A DNA stretch of 64,000 bases from Thiocystis violascens DSM 198 (lineage in GTDB: Bacteria; Pseudomonadota; Gammaproteobacteria; Chromatiales; Chromatiaceae). Positions 35,230-44,143 of this stretch are shown here, one piece after another. The stretch is from the NCBI RefSeq assembly GCF_000227745.2, contig NC_018012.1:868001-932000 (forward strand), given 5' to 3'. Position 1 is the first letter of the stretch; every line of letters begins with the position of its first letter. A model generated the notes under the pieces. That model ran no database searches. It worked only from the letters and a program-made list of their open reading frames with translations, and was not told where the DNA came from. Position numbers and translations under genes: made by a program.

Positions 35230-36322
35230 CGGACTCTCCTCAGTCGTGTGCTTGGCGGCTCACGCTGCGGAGTGTCCCCGATGGACTCCCGGAAATGTCA
35301 AACTGCTACTGTCACCCCGGCAAAGCCGGGGGATTTCTCATTTTATTAACGATGTAGGGCGAACTCCGCGCGGGATCGCCGTGTACCCGATACGTCAGAT
35401 GGGCGGCGAGCTGTTCCAGAAACTGGCGCTTCAATTCCGCAACCCACGTCAGATCGGTCTGCCGACGGCGAGCCGCCAATGTCAGTGCGCGACTCAGGCC
35501 GATGATCTGATGCGTCGGGAGTGTGCCGGGGCGCAGGCCGAATTCCTGCCCGCCGCCATACATCAGGGGTTGTAGCCGGAGCTGACGACGGTTACGGACG
35601 ATCAGACAACCGATCCCCTTGGGTCCGTGGAATTTATGGGCCGAGAGTGCGAGCAGATCGATGGGAGTCTTATCAAGATCGATGGCGAATTTTCCGGCGG
35701 ATTGCGCGGCGTCGACATGCAGCAGCACGCCGACCTCGGACGCCAGCGCCGCGATCTCCTCGATGGGCTGCAGGACGCCGGTTTCGTTGTTGATGTGCTG
35801 GATGGAGATGAGCAGGGTGTCGGGCCGCACAACCTGCCGCACCGTCTCGGGTTCGATCCAGCCGGCGCGGTTGGGCGGAAGACGGGTGATCTCGAAGCCG
35901 TCGCATTCGAGGGCGGCGCAGCAGGCCAGGACGGATTTGTGCTCGATGGCCGAGGTTATCAAATGCCGGCCCTGGTCGGCATGGGCGCGCGCCACGCCCT
36001 GCAGGGCCAGATTGTTGGCTTCGGTGGCGCCGGAGGTAAATATCACCTCGTCGGGTTCGCAGCCGAGTTCGGCGGCGATCTCGGCGCGGGCGGCGGACAC
36101 GACCGCAGCGGCGGCCTGTCCGGGCCTGTGAGCCGTTGACGAGGGATTTGCGTCAACGCCCTGCAGGTACTCGACCATGCGCGCCAGCACCTCCGGCGCG
36201 ATGGGCGTGCTGGCGGCGGTATCGAAATACAGTGGGTTAGGGGGAACGTTCAAGGCCACTCCTCCCGCATGAAAAATGCTTGGCATGGCCTGAATCCGGT
36301 TCCTGCCTTTTGCATCACGACG

Positions 36323-36436
36323 TACTTTCTCCGTAAACGACGTAGTCTCCATTGCTACCCGATGGCGGCGATGGTTTCCGGCGGAAGCATCTGATGGTAC
36401 TTTCTCCGTAAACGACGTAGTCTCCATTGCTACCCT
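36323..36436. repeat. Two 39-bp direct repeats upstream of the desulfurase
   Basis: Identical copies at 36323-36361 and 36398-36436, starting GTACTTTCTCCGTAAACGAC and ending TCCATTGCTACCC, 75 bp apart. Each contains the half-sites CGTAAACGACGTA. They lie 37-150 bp upstream of the likely desulfurase start, where operator or promoter elements would be. Confidence 0.85.
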
Positions 36437-36731
36437 ACCCTTTCGGCGCGGGAAATTTGATCGATCGCCACGCCATGGCGCGGATCAGGATAACACCTTG
36501 GGGAGCGAGTTCGACAGTGTTTCGAGCCGCGAGTGTTTCAGTTTCGCTCCCTGCGAGGGGCGAACAGGCTTGTCGAAGGGGCAAGGGGTTGAGGAGGGAT
36601 AAGGAGCAAGGGACAAGGGATGGGCCGGAGGATTTCCCGTTCGTCCTGAGGCTCTCGAAGCCTGTCATGAGCCTAGTCGAATGAGATGGACGGGAAATCC
36701 GGAACTCGGCGCGTGAAGCCGTTCATGGTTC
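36437..36731. other. Repeat-rich intergenic DNA without a gene
   Basis: Contains degenerate GGGGCAAGG/AAGGAGCAAGGG heptad-like tracts (36578-36622) and an imperfect hairpin with arms GGATTTCCCGTTCGTCC and GGACGGGAAATCC (about 36641-36701). No coding sequence is supported on either strand. Confidence 0.6.
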
Positions 36732-36830
36732 GAGTGCCTCACCACGAACGGCTTCAGGAAGGGCGAGTGCCTCACCACGAACGGCTTCAGGAAGGGCGAG
36801 TGCCTCACCACGAACGGCTTCAGGAAAGGA
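36732..36830. repeat. 33-bp tandem repeat, three copies
   Basis: Units start GAGTGCCTCACCACGAACGG at 36732, 36765 and 36798; a diverged fourth follows. The CACCACGAACG core is shared with the doublet at 33192-33235. No spacers, so not a CRISPR. The sequence up to 36921 shows no gene. Confidence 0.9.
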
Positions 36831-36921
36831 CGAAAGGCTCAACACGAACGTCTTCAACCCAAAAAAGAAAACGCCCGCCAACCGTGCCAGGTCGCGTTTC
36901 ACCTCATCCGAAAAACACGCT

Positions 36922-39081
36922 CTACCACCATGCCGGAAGCGCACGCGCCCCACGCGCGCGGAGAGCGTCGATCTCGCCTGGGCGTTTCTGGATCGGGCGC
37001 TCGCACAGGGGCGCGGTCTCGGTCGATACGTCGATGGCGCACTGAGGACCGGCGGGAGGAAGAAAGAGGTCCAGACCCATCGGCGGCAGACCGAGCATGG
37101 CTAAGGTGACGCCGTCGAGCACACCCTGCGTTTTGCGCAGGCCATTGCGCCACTGAAAGGCGTCGAGCGCCGCCTCCGTTGCCTGGCCCGGAAAGCCCGT
37201 GAACGGGACTGTCTGATGGCTCACATGCTTTTTGCGCTTCTTGTCGCGCCAGACGACTTTCCGGGTCAGCGGCTTGAGCAGTCCCTGCTCGGCGAGCGTG
37301 GTTTGCAGGATCGCAATGCGCGGGGCGGCGGTCTTGCGCCACCCGGTCGGCATCTCTCGGAGACGGTTCAGGTCGGCGGCGTCGTTCAGCGCCGCCTGTT
37401 GACCGGCCTGCAAGGCGGCGTATCGGGCAAGGCGCTGCTCGTAGATTTCCAGTGCGATCCGCTCGGCGGGCATCAGACGGTTGCGATGCGCCGGGTCGTC
37501 CGGCTCCTGCTTGCCGACCCGCGCGCGGAACGCACGCAGCGCCCGCTCTACCTCGAAAGGAGTGGCGCCAAGATCGGGTCCGTTCGGGGGCAGCAGCGTC
37601 AGGTGACGCAGCGCGGACACCGCCTCCGGCGGCAGCGTCTCCAGCGGCTGGTCCTCACCCTGGTTCAGCAGAGCGGCGAGGCGGCGCTTGTACTGCCGGG
37701 TTTCCGCCGGATCGAGCGGGCCGAGCGCCAGTGCCTCGGGGAGTAAGAGGTCGCCACTGATCGCGTGGTAAAACGCGGCGGCCGGCGACGTCTGCTCGGG
37801 GTCGAAGGTCCGTTCCGGCAGATCGCCTCCCGGCAGCGCGAAACCGACGCCGTATTTGGCCCGCACCAGCGCTGGCTGGTCTTTGGCCCGGACACGACGG
37901 GCCAGATGCTCCATGAACTCGGCCCAGGTATAGGGCTGGCTCTGGCCCTTGCCGTCGCGGTAGAACATTCCAAGATTGCCGGTCACGACGGGAGAGTCGG
38001 CGGGCAATCCCCACTGCGACGACACCGGCGGTGGCATCTCGGGTTCCACGGGCTCCACGGGGAACCAGATCGCGGGTTCGATGGAGGGCCGCGGGACTCC
38101 CAAAGGGTCCGCGTTCCGTTCGCGCACCGTCACCGAAGGGCCGTATTCGGGTCGCTGCAATGGTGCGTCGAATCGCCACTGGGGCAACGGGCGCGATGGT
38201 GCCAGTGGAGCGAAGTCCGCTTGCAGACTGGGTTCGGCAGCCGCCAGCGACCTGGCCCGGAGAATCGCCGCGGCAATCAGCTCAGGCTCGCGGGCGTCGG
38301 TCGTGACCAGCGCTGGCGGAGTATCGACCAGCGGAGTCGGCTCCTCGACCGGTTTCACGCACAGGGTATCGCGTGCATCCCCTCGTGCCAGTGCCAACAC
38401 CCGCCGCCCCTCTCCGGCCCCGAGAAAGTGATAGAGATAGTCTTCTTCCGGGGTGGTGGCCCCCGAGTCCAGGCTCAAATAGTATTTCGCGAAGGCCAGC
38501 ACCGCGAAATTGTGACGCAGGAGTTGGAGTTCCTCGTCGTTCGCGCCGCGCCGACCGTCCACGGTTTCCTGAATCAAACGGCGCACCTGCTCATCGGAGA
38601 AAGGGCCATCCCCCAGATCCAGACGCTCGCGGCCGGTCGTCGTCTCGGCCTCGCTCGCGGTCAGCAGTCGCGCGCCGAACCGCTGGACGATACGATGGAA
38701 GGTGCCGGGCATGAACTGCCAGACTCCGGTCGCCGCCCCCAGAGTACCGTTGCGCAAGGGGGGGCGGATGTAATCGTTCCAGGTGTGGGCGCTTTCGTGC
38801 TCTCCGGTGGCGAGCGCCTGCCCCAGGCTGGCCCCGGTGCGCTCGCAGACTTCCAGCAGAATGAGCATCTGGCGGGGCGTAATGTCCTGCGCGCGGTCAT
38901 GGTTGCGGGATTGGCTCGCGGAGAGATTCCGATAGGCCGCCAGCGCGTCCTCGAACGGACGTTCGTCCACCGGAGGCGCGACGGTGGGCACTGGTGGCGG
39001 ATCGTCCGCCCACGCCCCGGCCGTCGCAAGGAGGCAAACCGCGACCCCGACACAGCCGTCGAAGTATCGTTTCCGTGTCAT
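36922..39081 (-). CDS. Secreted lytic-transglycosylase-like protein with peptidoglycan-binding regions
   Basis: 719 aa. Signal peptide MTRKRYFDGCVGVAVCLLAT then GAWADD. Residues about 65-230 resemble an SLT-type muramidase fold: GEHESAHTW with a candidate catalytic Glu, then GAATGVWQFMPGTFHRIVQR. The middle is Pro-rich. The C-terminal third contains two peptidoglycan-binding-like segments (GATPFEVERALRAFRARVG; TEAALDAFQWRNGLRKTQGV). Periplasmic cell-wall remodelling is inferred. The ATG at 39081 begins the signal peptide. It stands alone between repeat regions. Confidence 0.75.
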   Translation of the reverse strand: MTRKRYFDGCVGVAVCLLATAGAWADDPPPVPTVAPPVDERPFEDALAAYRNLSASQSRNHDRAQDITPRQMLILLEVCERTGASLGQALATGEHESAHTWNDYIRPPLRNGTLGAATGVWQFMPGTFHRIVQRFGARLLTASEAETTTGRERLDLGDGPFSDEQVRRLIQETVDGRRGANDEELQLLRHNFAVLAFAKYYLSLDSGATTPEEDYLYHFLGAGEGRRVLALARGDARDTLCVKPVEEPTPLVDTPPALVTTDAREPELIAAAILRARSLAAAEPSLQADFAPLAPSRPLPQWRFDAPLQRPEYGPSVTVRERNADPLGVPRPSIEPAIWFPVEPVEPEMPPPVSSQWGLPADSPVVTGNLGMFYRDGKGQSQPYTWAEFMEHLARRVRAKDQPALVRAKYGVGFALPGGDLPERTFDPEQTSPAAAFYHAISGDLLLPEALALGPLDPAETRQYKRRLAALLNQGEDQPLETLPPEAVSALRHLTLLPPNGPDLGATPFEVERALRAFRARVGKQEPDDPAHRNRLMPAERIALEIYEQRLARYAALQAGQQAALNDAADLNRLREMPTGWRKTAAPRIAILQTTLAEQGLLKPLTRKVVWRDKKRKKHVSHQTVPFTGFPGQATEAALDAFQWRNGLRKTQGVLDGVTLAMLGLPPMGLDLFLPPAGPQCAIDVSTETAPLCERPIQKRPGEIDALRARGARALPAWW

Positions 39082-39232
39082 CGTCTCTGACCCCTGAAAT
39101 TCCGCGTCGCCATTCTCGGTTTGAGCCTGATCGTTTCGCCTTCTCTGCCGAGAAATCAGGGCAAAGGTGGCATAAAGGCGTTCGGAGTGAGTTTGAAGGC
39201 GTTCGGGGTGGGTCATGAGCAGATTCAGGCCC

Positions 39233-39297
39233 GGGGCCGAAGGATTTCCCGTTCGTCCTTCGATAAACTCAGGACGAACGGGAAATCCTTCGGCCCC
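39233..39297. repeat. Perfect 27-bp inverted repeat with 11-nt loop
   Basis: Arms 39233-39259 and 39271-39297 are perfect complements (core GGATTTCCCGTTCGTCCT); loop TCGATAAACTC. The same loop in reverse complement is in the hairpin at 33159-33191. It lies 43 bp beyond the trxC stop and may end its transcript. Confidence 0.93.
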
Positions 39298-39298
39298 C

Positions 39299-39340
39299 CT
39301 TGCCCCTTGCCCCTTGCCCCTTTTGCCCCTTGCCCCTTGC
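39299..39340. repeat. CTTGCCC heptad array, second site
   Basis: Five to six CTTGCCC/CTTTTGCCC units immediately before the stop codon of trxC on the minus strand, the same placement relative to a minus-strand stop as the array at 11265-11325. Confidence 0.88.
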
Positions 39341-39771
39341 TACCCCCGCCGCGCCCAAGCAACAATGCCGTTCGCGTCCAGTGCGCCAGCCTGACGCGCG
39401 ACCTCGGCGCCGCCGCGGAACAGGGCCAGGGTCGGAATGCTGCGAATCCCCAGCCGCGCCGACAGACTTTGAGCCTCCTCGGTGTTGATCTTGATCAGCC
39501 GCATCGCCGGCTCCAGTTTGGCGGCGGCGGACTCGAAGGCCGGCGCCATCATGCGGCAGGGGCCACACCAGGGCGCCCAGAAATCGACCAGCAACGGAAG
39601 ATCGCTGCGCGCGAGATGACGGGCGAAGCGGGCCTCGTCGAGCGCCAGCGGTTTTCCAGTGAACAACGGCCCATGGCACTTGCCGCACTTGGCGCCCGCA
39701 CCCAGACGATGGCTGGCAACCCGGTTGACCGCATCGCAGGCGGGACAAACAACATGCACATCATCGGACAT
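39340..39771 (-). CDS. trxC: Thioredoxin 2
   Basis: 143 aa. The N-terminal zinc ribbon with two CxxC pairs (VCPACDAVN, KCGKCHGPL) distinguishes TrxC from TrxA. Active site FWAPWCGPCRMM; cis-Pro in IRSIPTLALF. Cytoplasmic disulfide reductase, often an oxidative-stress form. The ATG at 39771 begins MSDDVHVVCPAC. Divergent from cnoX with 135 bp between starts, so the two may share regulation. Confidence 0.95.
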   Translation of the reverse strand: MSDDVHVVCPACDAVNRVASHRLGAGAKCGKCHGPLFTGKPLALDEARFARHLARSDLPLLVDFWAPWCGPCRMMAPAFESAAAKLEPAMRLIKINTEEAQSLSARLGIRSIPTLALFRGGAEVARQAGALDANGIVAWARRG

Positions 39772-39906
39772 CACGAAAATTCCCCGGCGCCATGCCAACG
39801 CTCGCTGAAATCGCGCGGCATTGGCGAAGAAAAACTTGAATCGACTTGACTCGATGGCTATTTTCGGTCGACGTATCCGCTTTCCAAGCATCGAAGTTTC
39901 TCAATC

Positions 39907-40770
39907 ATGACTCAATCCGCCTTTGTTGTGACCGTCACCGCGCAAAATTTTCAGTCCGTCGTCCTCGACGGCTCGTTCGAGCGCCCGGTGCTGGTCGATT
40001 TCTGGGCCGACTGGTGCGCGCCCTGCCGCATGCTGATGCCCATGCTCGCCAAGCTGGCCGAGGAGTATGGCGGCCGGTTTCTCCTGGCGAAGGTCAATAC
40101 CGAGGAAGAACAGGCGCTGGCGGCCCAATTCGGCATCCGTAGCCTGCCGACGGTGCAGTTGTTCCAGTCCGGACGCGCGGTGGATCAGTTCATGGGCGCC
40201 CTGCCGGAGTCGCAGGTCCGTGAGTTTCTCGACCGTCACCTCCCGCAGGCGTCGAATGGATTGTTGACGTTGGCACTGGATCGGATGGCCGTCGGCGAAT
40301 TCGCCGAGGCTCGCTCGCTGATCGAGGAAGCCCGCGCCGAGGATCCCAATAATCTCCGTCTTCCGCTCGCCGAGTTACAGCTCGCCGTCGCGCAGGGCGA
40401 GATTGCGAAGGCCCGAACCCTGCTCGCCGGACTTCCGATCGAGTTGGCCAATGATCCGGAGGCGCTCGCGCTGCGTGGACAATTGCGGTTTGTCGACGCC
40501 CTCGAAAACGCCCCGCCCGAGGCGGAGCTGACGGCCCGACTCACCACCGATCCCAAAGATAGCGAAGCCCGTTATCAGCTCGCCGCCCATCAGGTGCTGC
40601 GCGGCGACTATGCGGGCGCGCTCGAACATCTGCTGGAATTGATGAAGCGCGACCGCGCCTTCGAGGATGACGCCGGGCGCCGGGGCATGCTGGCGGTGTT
40701 CGATCTGCTTGGCGGCAGCGGCGATCTGGTTGCCCGGTATCGGGCCAGGATGATGAATATCCTCTATTAA
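39907..40770 (+). CDS. cnoX: Chaperedoxin CnoX (YbbN)
   Basis: 287 aa. Thioredoxin domain with WADWCAPCRMLMP (residues 31-43) and GIRSLPTVQLF, then a TPR-like C-terminal half (RSLIEEARAEDPNNLRLPLA, YAGALEHLLELMKRDRAF). CnoX holds oxidised or unfolded clients and passes them to GroEL/DnaK. Unlike the E. coli protein (SxxC), the full CxxC is kept here, so redox activity is likely. Confidence 0.93.
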   Translation: MTQSAFVVTVTAQNFQSVVLDGSFERPVLVDFWADWCAPCRMLMPMLAKLAEEYGGRFLLAKVNTEEEQALAAQFGIRSLPTVQLFQSGRAVDQFMGALPESQVREFLDRHLPQASNGLLTLALDRMAVGEFAEARSLIEEARAEDPNNLRLPLAELQLAVAQGEIAKARTLLAGLPIELANDPEALALRGQLRFVDALENAPPEAELTARLTTDPKDSEARYQLAAHQVLRGDYAGALEHLLELMKRDRAFEDDAGRRGMLAVFDLLGGSGDLVARYRARMMNILY

Positions 40771-40893
40771 ACCGCGCCCAGCGGGGCAAGCACTGTTTTT
40801 GGATTGGAACAACCTCGGCAGCCTCTGCGACTGACGGAGGGGGCGCGGTTTAAGCGATTTCAGTTCTCCCGAATTTCAAAAAAGTGGTCCGAC

Positions 40894-41331
40894 ATGCCCA
40901 TGCCATTGCACGAATCGGATTTCTATACCTGGACGCGCCGGCAGGCCGAGTTGCTCCGAGCCGGTCAGTTCGGCGAATTGGATACCGCCAACCTGATTGG
41001 AGAACTCGACAGCATGGGGGCAAGGGAGCGGCGCGAACTCGTCAACCGGCTGGCGGTGCTGTTAGCGCATCTGCTGAAGTGGCGTTATCAACCGGAACGA
41101 CAGGGAAACAGTTGGCGGCGAACCATCCGAATCCAGCGCATCGAAGTGGCCGACCTGCTCGGCGATAACCCCGGACTCAAGCCTGAATTGGCGGAGTTGT
41201 GCGTCAGGGCGTATGCCAAGGCGCGCATTCTGGCCACCGACGAGACGCGATTCGATGAGTCGACGTTTCCGTCGGAGGCCCCCTTCACGCTGGAAGAAAC
41301 CCTGGATCCGGCATTTTTCCCGACAGAGTAA
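40894..41331 (+). CDS. DUF29-family protein
   Basis: 145 aa. ESDFYTWTRRQAELLRAGQF, IGELDSMGARERRELVNRL and LLAHLLKWRYQPERQGNSWR define DUF29, a helical family abundant in cyanobacteria and purple sulfur bacteria with no known activity. The ATG at 40894 begins the family; in-frame upstream codons do not match. Its 3' end overlaps tilS by 47 bp, convergent. Confidence 0.88.
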   Translation: MPMPLHESDFYTWTRRQAELLRAGQFGELDTANLIGELDSMGARERRELVNRLAVLLAHLLKWRYQPERQGNSWRRTIRIQRIEVADLLGDNPGLKPELAELCVRAYAKARILATDETRFDESTFPSEAPFTLEETLDPAFFPTE

Positions 41332-42712
41332 CCGCGTCCAGCGATGCGGATTTCTCGCGGAAAGTCCCCCGCCAACGCAGTTCGCCCATCGTTTCGACGC
41401 CCGCGTCCCGCTCCCGGCAATGGCAGACATCGGCGATGGCGATCAGTGTATCGCCGTCGAACACCAGCGGGATGTAGGGTCGCCACCAGACCGGAATGCC
41501 GAGCGTCTGATACAGCTTTTTTAACGAACGGGTATGACTGTCGGCGGGTCTCCGGCAGTTCAATCCGGTCAGACCGAAGCGTACCTTGAGCGTCTTTTGC
41601 CCGGTCTCGTCGCCTTTTATGACCGAGAGACGATCACCTTTGGCCGTTGGATGCCATTCCAGCCGGCCCAGACCGGACGGCAGTTCCAGGGTCGTCATTT
41701 CCTCGCCGACGGACCAGTTGATGGCGCTGGCCGGTGACGGCGGAGCGGGCAGCGGCGGCAGGGCGAACAGATCCCGGCGGTAACGTCGGATCTCGCAGCC
41801 GGACCAGGCGACCAGCGGATTGGCGTCCGCGCGGGCCGTCAGGATTTCATCCAGGATGCGCCGAAGGTGCCGGGTGTCCGGCACGACGAAGCCACGACGC
41901 CTGAGCCACAGCCGCAGGACCGACTTCTGAAGCACGCGGTCGATGCGCACAAGGCCGGGGATGTCGAGCGTGCCGGGATGCGCGCCGCCGAGACCGTCCA
42001 GAGTTTGGGCGGCGAGTCGGTCGGTTAGTTCGGCCGCCTCGGCGCAATGGCTGGCGCTGCGCGAGAGCGTCGTCGCGAGCGCCGGCCAGCGTTCGCGCAG
42101 GACGGGCAGTACCCGATGCCGGAGATAGTTGCGATCCAGCGACGTCACCCGATTGCTGGGGTCGTCGATCCAGTCGAGCCCCTGAGTTTGGGCATAGGCG
42201 GTCAGCGTCTCCCGCGTCGTATCGAGCAGCGGACGGATCAGACGGCCGGGGCCGCAGGGCATCTCGAAGGGCATGGCGGCCAGACCCTGAACGCCACTCC
42301 CGCGCAACAGCGCAAGCAGCAGGGTCTCGGCCTGGTCGTCACGGTTGTGGGCGGCCAGCAGCAGATCGCCGGGGCCAAGCAGGCTGGAGAAGGCCCGATA
42401 GCGCGCCTCGCGGGCAACGGCCTCGATGCTCTCGCCGGGATGGGGTTGCAGATGCAGACATCGAATGGTGAGAGGGATGACCAGGGCATCGCATTGGGAT
42501 TGACAGTGGGCGGCCCAGGTGGCCGAGTCCGGATGGAGTCCGTGATCGAGATGGACGGCCTGCAACGCGCCGGGCAGACGCTCGCGAACGCTGGCGGCAG
42601 CGGACAGGAGTACGCTGGAATCCAGGCCGCCGCTGAAGCCGATCCAGCAGCGAGAGACGTTTTGGAAGCGGGCGAGCAACGCCGCCAGGTTGCCTGGATC
42701 GAAGGGGGTCAT
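41285..42712 (-). CDS. tilS: tRNA(Ile)-lysidine synthase
   Basis: 475 aa. PP-loop SGGLDSS at residues 27-33; LLAAHNRDDQAETLLLALLR and RNYLRHRVLPVLRERWP are typical of TilS, followed by substrate-binding domains. It converts C34 of tRNA-Ile(CAU) to lysidine so that AUA is read as Ile; essential in most bacteria. ATG 42712 was chosen because the PP-loop then lies at the usual distance. It is the next gene downstream of the 93-aa protein and accA on the same strand. Confidence 0.95.
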   Translation of the reverse strand: MTPFDPGNLAALLARFQNVSRCWIGFSGGLDSSVLLSAAASVRERLPGALQAVHLDHGLHPDSATWAAHCQSQCDALVIPLTIRCLHLQPHPGESIEAVAREARYRAFSSLLGPGDLLLAAHNRDDQAETLLLALLRGSGVQGLAAMPFEMPCGPGRLIRPLLDTTRETLTAYAQTQGLDWIDDPSNRVTSLDRNYLRHRVLPVLRERWPALATTLSRSASHCAEAAELTDRLAAQTLDGLGGAHPGTLDIPGLVRIDRVLQKSVLRLWLRRRGFVVPDTRHLRRILDEILTARADANPLVAWSGCEIRRYRRDLFALPPLPAPPSPASAINWSVGEEMTTLELPSGLGRLEWHPTAKGDRLSVIKGDETGQKTLKVRFGLTGLNCRRPADSHTRSLKKLYQTLGIPVWWRPYIPLVFDGDTLIAIADVCHCRERDAGVETMGELRWRGTFREKSASLDAVTLSGKMPDPGFLPA

Positions 42713-42783
42713 ACGGTTGGCTGTTGGCAGTGGTTGAAACGGCGACGGCGAGGTGCCGGCGCATAGCGCGGACGCCCGAAACC

Positions 42784-43065
42784 TTACCACTCCTTCGGCG
42801 TGAAACGGTCGTCGTTGCGGATGAGGATGGCGTCCCCGCTTTGGGTCAGCACGAAAAGGCTCTGGCGGTAGGCAAAACGCGCCACTTCATCGGGCAGCAC
42901 CATCGCCGCGACCGCACCCATCAGCCGATAGCCGGCGTACTGCGGAAACAGACGCTCGGTTTCCTGAAACATCCGCTTCGTCTCCCGGGATATCCGTTGG
43001 GTCTCTTTCTGCGCTTCCGCAACCTCCCGAAACAACTCCAGGATCTCTTCGTGACTGATCGCCAT
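42784..43065 (-). CDS. Small coiled-coil protein of 93 aa, unknown
   Basis: ATG 43065 with a GAGGTAA site. Residues 3-38 form a polar coiled coil (EILELFREVAEAQKETQRIS, ETKRMFQETERLF). The rest (YRLMGAVAAMVLPDEVARFA, YRQSLFVLTQSGDAI) looks like a fragment of a PD-(D/E)XK-type DUF3782-like protein, but too little remains to say. It sits between accA and tilS with 50-70 bp gaps. Confidence 0.6.
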   Translation of the reverse strand: MAISHEEILELFREVAEAQKETQRISRETKRMFQETERLFPQYAGYRLMGAVAAMVLPDEVARFAYRQSLFVLTQSGDAILIRNDDRFTPKEW

Positions 43066-43116
43066 GCCGTTACCTCGTGAGGTCTGGCAAACCGAGCATC
43101 TGTGGACAACGTCCCG

Positions 43117-44082
43117 TCATGCCTCCTTGAACCGTCCGTACCCCATTAGCCGCTTGTAGCGTGCCGCGATCAGCGTCTCTGGCGGGATTCCGGTGAGCGC
43201 GTCCAGGCGTTCCACCAGCACAGCCTTGAGCGATTTGGCGACCGCGTCCGGGTCGCGGTGGGCGCCGCCGAGCGGTTCCTTGATGACCTGGTCGACCAGC
43301 CCCTGTTCCAGCAGCTTGTCGGAGGTGATCGCCATCGCCTCGGCGGCGAGTTGAGCCTTGTCGGCGCTCTTCCAGAGGATGGATGCACAGCCCTCGGGAG
43401 AGATCACCGAATAGGTGCTGAACTGCAACATCCCCAGCCAGTCGCCCACACCGATCGCGAGCGCGCCGCCCGAACCGCCCTCCCCCACTACGGTACAGAG
43501 GATCGGGGTGCGCAGCCGCGACATCTCGCGCAGGTTACGGGCGATCGCCTCGCTCTGACCCCGTTCTTCCGCGCCGACGCCTGGATAGGCGCCGGGGGTG
43601 TCGATGAAGGTGAGGATCGGCAGCCCGAACCGCTCGGCCATCTCCATCAGACGCAACGCCTTGCGATAACCCTCGGGGCGCGGCATGCCGAAGTTGCGCA
43701 GGATCTTTTCCTTGGTATCCCGGCCCTTTTGATGTCCGATGACCATGACCGGCCGACCGTCGATCCGCGCGAGTCCGCCGACGATCGCGCGGTCGTCGGC
43801 AAAGGCCCGATCGCCGTGGAGTTCATGGAAGTCGTCGAACAGCCGTCGCGCGTAGTCGAGCAGATAGGGCCGCTGCGGGTGGCGCGATAACTGCGAGATC
43901 TGCCAGGGGGTCAGCGCGGAGAAGATTGATTCGGTGAGCGCCACGCATTTGGTATGGAGTCTCTCGATCTCTTCCTGGATGTTGAGTTCGTTATCGTGGC
44001 CCACCAGACGCAACTCTTCGATCTTCGCCTCAAGCTCGGCAATGGGTTGTTCAAAATCGAGAAAATTCAAATTCAGGTCCAT
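43117..44082 (-). CDS. accA: Acetyl-CoA carboxylase carboxyltransferase subunit alpha
   Basis: 321 aa, standard length. [20 protein letters not shown] start, [20 protein letters not shown], and carboxyltransferase core [55 protein letters not shown]. With AccD it transfers CO2 from carboxybiotin to acetyl-CoA, the first step of fatty-acid synthesis. Intact core gene. Confidence 0.98.
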   Translation of the reverse strand: MDLNLNFLDFEQPIAELEAKIEELRLVGHDNELNIQEEIERLHTKCVALTESIFSALTPWQISQLSRHPQRPYLLDYARRLFDDFHELHGDRAFADDRAIVGGLARIDGRPVMVIGHQKGRDTKEKILRNFGMPRPEGYRKALRLMEMAERFGLPILTFIDTPGAYPGVGAEERGQSEAIARNLREMSRLRTPILCTVVGEGGSGGALAIGVGDWLGMLQFSTYSVISPEGCASILWKSADKAQLAAEAMAITSDKLLEQGLVDQVIKEPLGGAHRDPDAVAKSLKAVLVERLDALTGIPPETLIAARYKRLMGYGRFKEA

Positions 44083-44143
44083 AACCCTTACATCGTTGTT
44101 GTTTTATGGCTGCAATGAGCCTGAAATCAAGCATCGCCGCGCG

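Larger units (their letters stand above)
33493..35346 (-). mobile_element. IS200/IS605-type element, copy 1, in the desulfurase gene
   Basis: After removal of the IS5 copy nested in it, this is 656 bp, equal to copy 2 at 54005-54660. Both ends carry GC hairpins (CCCCCGGCTTTGCCGGGG and CCCCCGGCTCTGCCGGGGG). It is inserted 3' of TTA with no target duplication, as expected for single-strand HUH transposition. It has tnpA only, no tnpB. Confidence 0.92.
33239..36286 (-). pseudogene. IscS/NifS-type cysteine desulfurase interrupted by nested IS elements
   Basis: The 5' part (NPLYFDTAASTPIAPEVLAR, FTSGATEANNLALQG, PLP-lysine loop LALSAHKFHGPKGIG) ends at SSPYIV; the 3' part resumes with TLSIDGIGSDALINQL and the catalytic-cysteine loop ASGSACASG. 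Removing 33493-35346 rejoins the codons as IV-TLS, giving a 397-aa protein of normal size (386 aa from a TTG at 36253 that has a strong GGGAGGA site). The enzyme would deliver persulfide sulfur. As the first gene before DUF4007 it may be a dedicated DndA-like sulfur donor rather than the housekeeping IscS, since no iscU/iscA/hscA is nearby. Inactive as sequenced. Confidence 0.9.

Noticed and set aside
33239..36286. Housekeeping iscS operon
   Set aside because: No iscR, iscU, iscA or hsc genes nearby; context is the DUF4007 locus.
36723..36953. Minus-strand frame with repeated LPEAVRGEALA
   Set aside because: It is only the translation of the 33-bp tandem repeat; no start context.
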